The translations under genes were made by a program, and so were the position numbers. This document shows positions 1-2,832 of a DNA stretch of 5,641 nt, one piece after another. Source of the DNA: Caldilineales bacterium (lineage in GTDB: Bacteria > Chloroflexota > Anaerolineae > JAAEKA01); assembly GCA_021463315.1 (NCBI GenBank), contig JAJTXO010000297.1, positions 1-5,641 of the forward strand, read 5' to 3'. Every line of letters begins with the position of its first letter. The stretch's first letter is position 1. The notes under the pieces were generated by a model. The model saw nothing but the letters and a program-made list of their open reading frames with translations, had not been told where the DNA came from and did no database searches.

Positions 1-75
1 CAGCTTGCTTTAGCATGCTTTGCGGGTGTCAGCCTGCGGTTTCAAACGCAGGCGGCGCTTTCATGAATTTACCGT
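1..75 (+). repeat. Palindromic interspersed repeat, copy A
   Basis: These 75 bases recur without a mismatch at 147-221. The unit has an 18-bp head at 2-19 (AGCTTGCTTTAGCATGCT), a 12-nt variable stretch, and a 7-bp stem (32-38 with 47-53) closing an 8-nt loop that contains TTTCAA at 40-45. It ends in a GGCGGCG-containing tail running to 75. The copy starts at the window edge, so it may extend further left. The two exact copies are read in different frames relative to each other (offset 146), which speaks against a coding role. Confidence 0.93.
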
Positions 76-133
76 GGCGTCGCCGCCGATTGAAATCGGC
101 GTCTGGAATAGCCGAAGCATGCTAAAGCAAGCT
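76..133 (-). repeat. Diverged inverted copy of the same repeat, copy B
   Basis: Read on the minus strand, this stretch has the same layout as copies A and C. The identical 18-bp head is at 133-116. After a 14-nt variable stretch comes an 8-bp stem (101-94 with 91-84) that again carries TTTCAA at its tip (minus strand, 95-90), followed by a GC-rich tail. The stem bases differ from those of A and C while pairing is kept, as expected if the hairpin shape rather than the sequence is preserved. Head and architecture are seen directly; common descent is inferred. Confidence 0.75.
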
Positions 134-168
134 CAGCCAACCACAACAGCTTGCTTTAGCATGCTTTG
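113..168. other. Long hairpin formed by repeat heads B and C
   Basis: The heads of copies B and C face each other. Bases 115-133 pair perfectly with 148-166 (19 bp), and the stem extends to about 21 pairs with one G-T wobble and one C-G pair. The loop is 14 nt (134-147). There is no following T-run, so it does not look like a normal intrinsic terminator. Bases 116-133 can equally pair with the head of copy A (2-19), so two mutually exclusive folds are possible. Confidence 0.8.
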
Positions 169-221
169 CGGGTGTCAGCCTGCGGTTTCAAACGCAGGCG
201 GCGCTTTCATGAATTTACCGT
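147..221 (+). repeat. Palindromic interspersed repeat, copy C
   Basis: This is the second exact 75-bp copy, offset 146 bp from copy A. Its head is at 148-165, its stem at 178-184 paired with 193-199, and TTTCAA at 186-191. It ends 13 bp before the GAGG ribosome binding site of the DUF2071 gene. The bases after it (221 onward) loosely resemble part of copy B (TCTG..AA..GCCGA..GC on the plus strand). This could mean a second period of a 146-bp tandem unit was cut short by deletion, but that reading is weak. Confidence 0.93.
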
Positions 222-233
222 CTGAAGCCGAGC

Positions 234-237
234 GAGG
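234..237 (+). promoter_or_regulatory. Ribosome binding site of the DUF2071 gene
   Basis: GAGG lies 7 nt before the ATG at 245. This decides the start: the frame is open back to a TTG at 20, but that extension of 75 codons consists of repeat copies A to C and has no comparable site. Confidence 0.75.
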
Positions 238-244
238 TATTTCC

Positions 245-994
245 ATGCCTGATTTGCAGCAACCAGCCCGCACGTTTCTCTCGGCCGCCTGGCGCTACCT
301 GGCCATGCTCAACTACGAGATCGACCCGGCGGTGCTGCAAGCGCACCTGCCGGCCGGCTTGGTGGTGGACACCTGGCAGGGCCGGGCCTTCGCCAGCATG
401 GTCGGCTTTCTCTTCCTGGATGCACGCGTGTTGGGCCTGCCCATCCCCTGGCACCGCAACTTCGAGGAGGTCAACCTGCGCTACTACGTGCGACGCCGCG
501 ACCTGGGCGCCGCCGCCCCGCGCGCGGTAGCCTTCATCCAGGAGATCGTGCCCCGGCGCGCCATCGCCTGGACCGCGCGCGCCGTCTACGGTGAACCCTA
601 CAGCGCCCGACCCATGCGCCATCGGATCGACTCTGTGGCCGGCGCGCCGACCAGCGTGGAGTACGGCTGGCGGTTCCGCGACCGCTGGCAGCGTTTGGGC
701 GTGCGGCCGCAGGGCGCGGCGCAGCCCCTGCCCCCCGGCTCCGAGGCCGAGTTCATCGCCGAACACTACTGGGGCTACGCCAGCCGGCGCGGCCAGACGG
801 TGGAATACCAGGTGGAGCATCCCCCCTGGCGCGTCTGGCAAGTCGGCGAGAGCTGGCTGGACTGCGACGTGGCCGGGCTGTACGGGCCGGAGTTCGCGCC
901 CTTCCTGGCCGGCCCGCCCAGCTCGGCCTTTTTGGCCGAGGGATCAGCCGTGGTGGTGCGGCAGGGGCGGCGGCTTGGATTATCCTCACGTTAA
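245..994 (+). CDS. DUF2071 / YqjF-like protein
   Basis: This gene encodes 249 residues that match the DUF2071 (YqjF) family as I know it. Family-like stretches are WRYLAMLNYEIDP (16-28), GFLFLDARVLGLPIPWHRNF (54-73) continuing into EEVNLRYYVRR (74-84), HYWGYA (174-179), and VEYQVEHPPWRVW (186-198). The length fits a complete single-domain member. There is no signal peptide or clear membrane helix, so it is probably cytosolic. The family is related in fold to acetoacetate decarboxylase, but its reaction is not established and I assign none. The start is the ATG preceded by GAGG, not the upstream TTG at 20, which would translate the repeats. The TAA stop lies inside the 3' end of the convergent gene, giving a 9-bp tail-to-tail overlap. 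The promoter is not obvious; any upstream control region must coincide with the repeat cluster. Family call is confident; function is unknown. Confidence 0.9.
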   Translation: MPDLQQPARTFLSAAWRYLAMLNYEIDPAVLQAHLPAGLVVDTWQGRAFASMVGFLFLDARVLGLPIPWHRNFEEVNLRYYVRRRDLGAAAPRAVAFIQEIVPRRAIAWTARAVYGEPYSARPMRHRIDSVAGAPTSVEYGWRFRDRWQRLGVRPQGAAQPLPPGSEAEFIAEHYWGYASRRGQTVEYQVEHPPWRVWQVGESWLDCDVAGLYGPEFAPFLAGPPSSAFLAEGSAVVVRQGRRLGLSSR

Positions 995-2035
995 CTCATC
1001 GACTATCTCCGGATTGCGATGAACAATGTCTTCCGCCACCCTGAACACGTCATCTGCCAATTCCCGGGCTTGCGGGAGATGGGATGCCACATCTTGCAGC
1101 GTCGACCATCCCATGTCAGCATAGAGCTGATTGGCCATGGCCTGAAAATGCGGCTTCTCATCCTCGGGGGCATCGGCCTGGATCGCGCCGTTGGCGATGG
1201 CCAGGCCGAACCAGATCCACAGCATCGCCTCGCGCGGGTAGCCCTCGTCGATCATCTCCTGAGCGCCGTCAACCAAATACGGCCTGACGTGCGGGTGAAG
1301 TTTGAAACTTCCCGGCACAGGCGTCCGGGTGACCTGCACGGCCCGGTCAAAGGCTTCGGCCATCTGTTGCAGGTGGACCTTGACCTGTGCGCTGCGCAGA
1401 TGGGCAAACCCCAACAGTTCTAGCAGTGCCTGCTGGAGGTCTTCCCGTCCGTACTGCTCCAGCAGGGTTTTCATCTGGATCAGGCTGCGGCGGTGCGTGG
1501 GCGGCTTGAGATCGGCGAGCGCGACCGTTCCGGTAAGCCCCATGGTGACGTAAAGCCACAGGATCAGGCGCGCCTGGTCAGGCAAGGCCGCCAGTTGGAG
1601 ACCCTGAAATCCTTGGAGCACGTCGTTCTTTGCGGACGCGCAGCGGGCGTGTACCCATCGCCGCTGGGTATACATCCTGGCGACGGCGCTCTGGAGGGGA
1701 GCCAGTATTCCCTTCGGATCCGCCAGGATGCTATTGACAGCCAGATTGGGCGCGAGCCCCGGGTCGGACAACACCATCGCTGGGGAGCGGTATCTTTCGA
1801 CGTCAAGCGTGCCGTATTCCAGGATCAGCCCCTTGTAGAAGACCTCGTGCGGTTCACCGCCCGGCGCCCCCTGCACGACGAGGTTCAAGTCGACATCCTT
1901 GTAGGCAGGGAAAGGAGCATCCCGAGGCGCGTAGTTGAGAGCACCCATGAGATGTGCGCCGCAGAATCCAGGGGTCTGGCTGCCCTCCGTCTCGACCCAT
2001 TCCCTGGCTAATTGTGTCACCTGACCGACGTTCAT
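986..2035 (-). CDS. Nucleotidyltransferase-fold protein with a helical C-terminal region
   Basis: The product is 349 residues. The first ~90 residues carry the layout of the minimal nucleotidyltransferase fold: a glycine turn in LMGAL (G31), then D47-V-D49-L as the D-x-D metal pair within KDVDLNLVV, then LILEYG with E73 as a candidate third acid. Known members of this superfamily transfer nucleotides to small molecules such as aminoglycosides, or to proteins or RNA; the substrate here cannot be told. Residues ~105-349 look largely helical (RRWVHARCASAKN, ARLILWLYVTMGL, AMLWIWFGLAIANG), as in the C-terminal bundles of drug nucleotidyltransferases. The usual Gly/Ser after the turn glycine is Ala (A32). 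The ATG at 2035 has only a weak GAG upstream and sits in a palindrome. The TGA stop overlaps the DUF2071 gene by 9 bp. The gene appears intact, without frameshift. Gene call is firm; family call moderate; no resistance or toxin role is claimed. Confidence 0.85.
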   Translation of the reverse strand: MNVGQVTQLAREWVETEGSQTPGFCGAHLMGALNYAPRDAPFPAYKDVDLNLVVQGAPGGEPHEVFYKGLILEYGTLDVERYRSPAMVLSDPGLAPNLAVNSILADPKGILAPLQSAVARMYTQRRWVHARCASAKNDVLQGFQGLQLAALPDQARLILWLYVTMGLTGTVALADLKPPTHRRSLIQMKTLLEQYGREDLQQALLELLGFAHLRSAQVKVHLQQMAEAFDRAVQVTRTPVPGSFKLHPHVRPYLVDGAQEMIDEGYPREAMLWIWFGLAIANGAIQADAPEDEKPHFQAMANQLYADMGWSTLQDVASHLPQARELADDVFRVAEDIVHRNPEIVDELT

Positions 2036-2046
2036 GAGATTCTCAT
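2034..2046. promoter_or_regulatory. Palindrome over the nucleotidyltransferase start codon
   Basis: ATGAGATTCTCAT is a perfect 13-bp odd palindrome. On the minus strand it places an out-of-frame ATG (2046-2044) 11 nt before the presumed start ATG (2035-2033) and covers two bases of that start codon. It could be a small start-codon hairpin, a dimer-protein site, or chance. Confidence 0.35.
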
Positions 2047-2068
2047 CGCTGTTGTAAGTGCTATGGCT

Positions 2069-2091
2069 GGCTGAATTCTGTCGTTTCAGCC
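2069..2091. other. Small hairpin in the leader of the nucleotidyltransferase gene
   Basis: GGCTGAA (2069-2075) pairs with TTCAGCC (2085-2091) around a 9-nt loop. It lies 34 bp upstream of the minus-strand start at 2035. There is no T-run after it on either strand. A role in the leader RNA is only a possibility. Confidence 0.35.
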
Positions 2092-2149
2092 GTAACTGAG
2101 GTTGGGGAGAGACACCGGTCCAAGTCAGGGGTGTGTTTGAGGCCGGTTG

Positions 2150-2247
2150 AGACCCTTCGGGTTTCCGCGCGTTTTCGGCGACTCGCTATCGACACTGCGC
2201 CTTTGTTTGCAGCGATTCGCGATCAACCACGGAAACCCGAAGGGTCT
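2150..2247. repeat. 98-bp element with perfect 18-bp terminal inverted repeats
   Basis: AGACCCTTCGGGTTTCCG at 2150-2167 is exactly inverted at 2230-2247, with 62 bp between. Outside these arms, GGTTG (2145-2149) matches the inverse of CAACC (2254-2258) if 6 nt on the right are looped out, so the symmetry extends to about 23 bp. Each arm also holds its own small hairpin (ACCC-TTC-GGGT). The right arm begins 5 bp after the stop of the SnoaL-like gene, and the outer arm includes that stop codon. The size and ends resemble a MITE-like non-autonomous element; a two-way terminator is the main alternative, though there is no clean T-run. No obvious target-site duplication was found. Confidence 0.8.
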
Positions 2248-2252
2248 GGCGC

Positions 2253-2654
2253 TCAACCCATCGTCACCCCAAGCTGCTGAAGCAACGCCGGCATCTCGAA
2301 GTAGATGCGGCCGCGCTTGATCTGGTCGTTCTCCAGATCGTAGACCACGCAGATCGGCACGCGCACATCCTTGCCTGTGGCTGGAATCCCGGCGAATTCG
2401 CCGATGTGCTTGCCGACGAAGTCGCCCTCGACCATAGCGTTGTGCTCACCGAAGAGCACAGTGCGAGTGGCAGCGGCGGCGTCGAAGGCGACGTGGTAGA
2501 AGTAGTTGAGCATGCCCATCACACCTTCAGGCGTGCGATGTTCCTGTCCCGTCGCCATGATGGTGAAGACCACGTCTTCTGCCATCATGCTGACATCGCC
2601 GTGCTCTGAGTTGAAGTAGCGCATCATGGTAGCCTGTGTGCTCTCGACTGACAT
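2253..2654 (-). CDS. SnoaL-like / NTF2-fold polyketide-cyclase-family protein
   Basis: The product is 133 residues from MSVESTQ, the usual size of a single SnoaL-like domain. The C-terminal half is the most telling: GEFAGIPATGKDVRVPICVV (86-105), YDLENDQIKRGRIYFE (105-120), then MPALLQQLGV. This is the strand pattern and ending typical of SnoaL-like ester cyclases and ketosteroid-isomerase-like proteins. The fold is an alpha+beta cone that binds small, often hydrophobic, ligands; many members have no known substrate, and none can be assigned here. The start is fixed by AGGAGGT four bases upstream; an upstream ATG at 2690 in the same frame would add 12 residues that span this site. No secretion signal is seen. 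It lies 178 bp downstream of the large regulator gene on the same strand and is followed within 5 bp by an inverted repeat that may end its transcript. Confidence 0.88.
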   Translation of the reverse strand: MSVESTQATMMRYFNSEHGDVSMMAEDVVFTIMATGQEHRTPEGVMGMLNYFYHVAFDAAAATRTVLFGEHNAMVEGDFVGKHIGEFAGIPATGKDVRVPICVVYDLENDQIKRGRIYFEMPALLQQLGVTMG

Positions 2655-2658
2655 AGTG

Positions 2659-2665
2659 ACCTCCT
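2659..2665 (-). promoter_or_regulatory. Strong ribosome binding site of the SnoaL-like gene
   Basis: AGGAGGT on the minus strand is a full Shine-Dalgarno match, 4 nt from the ATG at 2654. It is much stronger than the sites of the other genes here and selects this start over the in-frame ATG at 2690. Confidence 0.88.
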
Positions 2666-2689
2666 GTGTGGTGAATAGTGAAGTGATCA

Positions 2690-2730
2690 ACCGTAAAATC
2701 TACTCCGTTACCGTGAACAGGCGGGACCGT
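2690..2730. promoter_or_regulatory. Cluster of ACCGT motifs upstream of the SnoaL-like gene
   Basis: ACCGT occurs at 2690-2694, 2710-2714 and 2726-2730 (ACGGT on the minus strand), with a near match TCCGT at 2704-2708. Spacings are 20 and 16 bp. The cluster lies in the gap between the regulator gene and the SnoaL-like start, where an operator would be expected. SARP-type regulators are known to bind short direct repeats, but these do not match a known site and could be chance. The rest of the 178-bp gap (2655-2832) shows one 5-bp hairpin (2792-2806) and no clear promoter pair. Confidence 0.25.
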
Positions 2731-2832
2731 CGGGTTGCTGGTGTCATTGCTGGTGCTGCCTCGACATGATGGCGCGAGTATAGCAGACCGGGCGCTTCAC
2801 CAGCGCTTCGTAGAGCAGTTGATAGGGGGATT

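Noticed and set aside
1..221. CRISPR array
   Set aside because: Only two identical copies, 75 bp long, with an inverted diverged copy between them; unit length and orientation do not fit CRISPR repeats and spacers, and no cas gene is present.
215..841. Minus-strand 208-codon open frame opposite the DUF2071 gene
   Set aside because: It is antisense to a clear family member, composition is typical of GC-rich shadow frames, and it has no recognisable domain.
2150..2167. Simple intrinsic terminator
   Set aside because: The short ACCC-TTC-GGGT hairpin has only TTTCC after it and the T residues can join the stem; termination is possible but not shown, so the structure is listed as an inverted-repeat element.
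2777..2782. TATACT on the minus strand as a -10 box for the SnoaL-like gene
   Set aside because: No -35-like hexamer lies 16-18 bp upstream, and the implied leader would be about 120 nt. A single hexamer is not enough.
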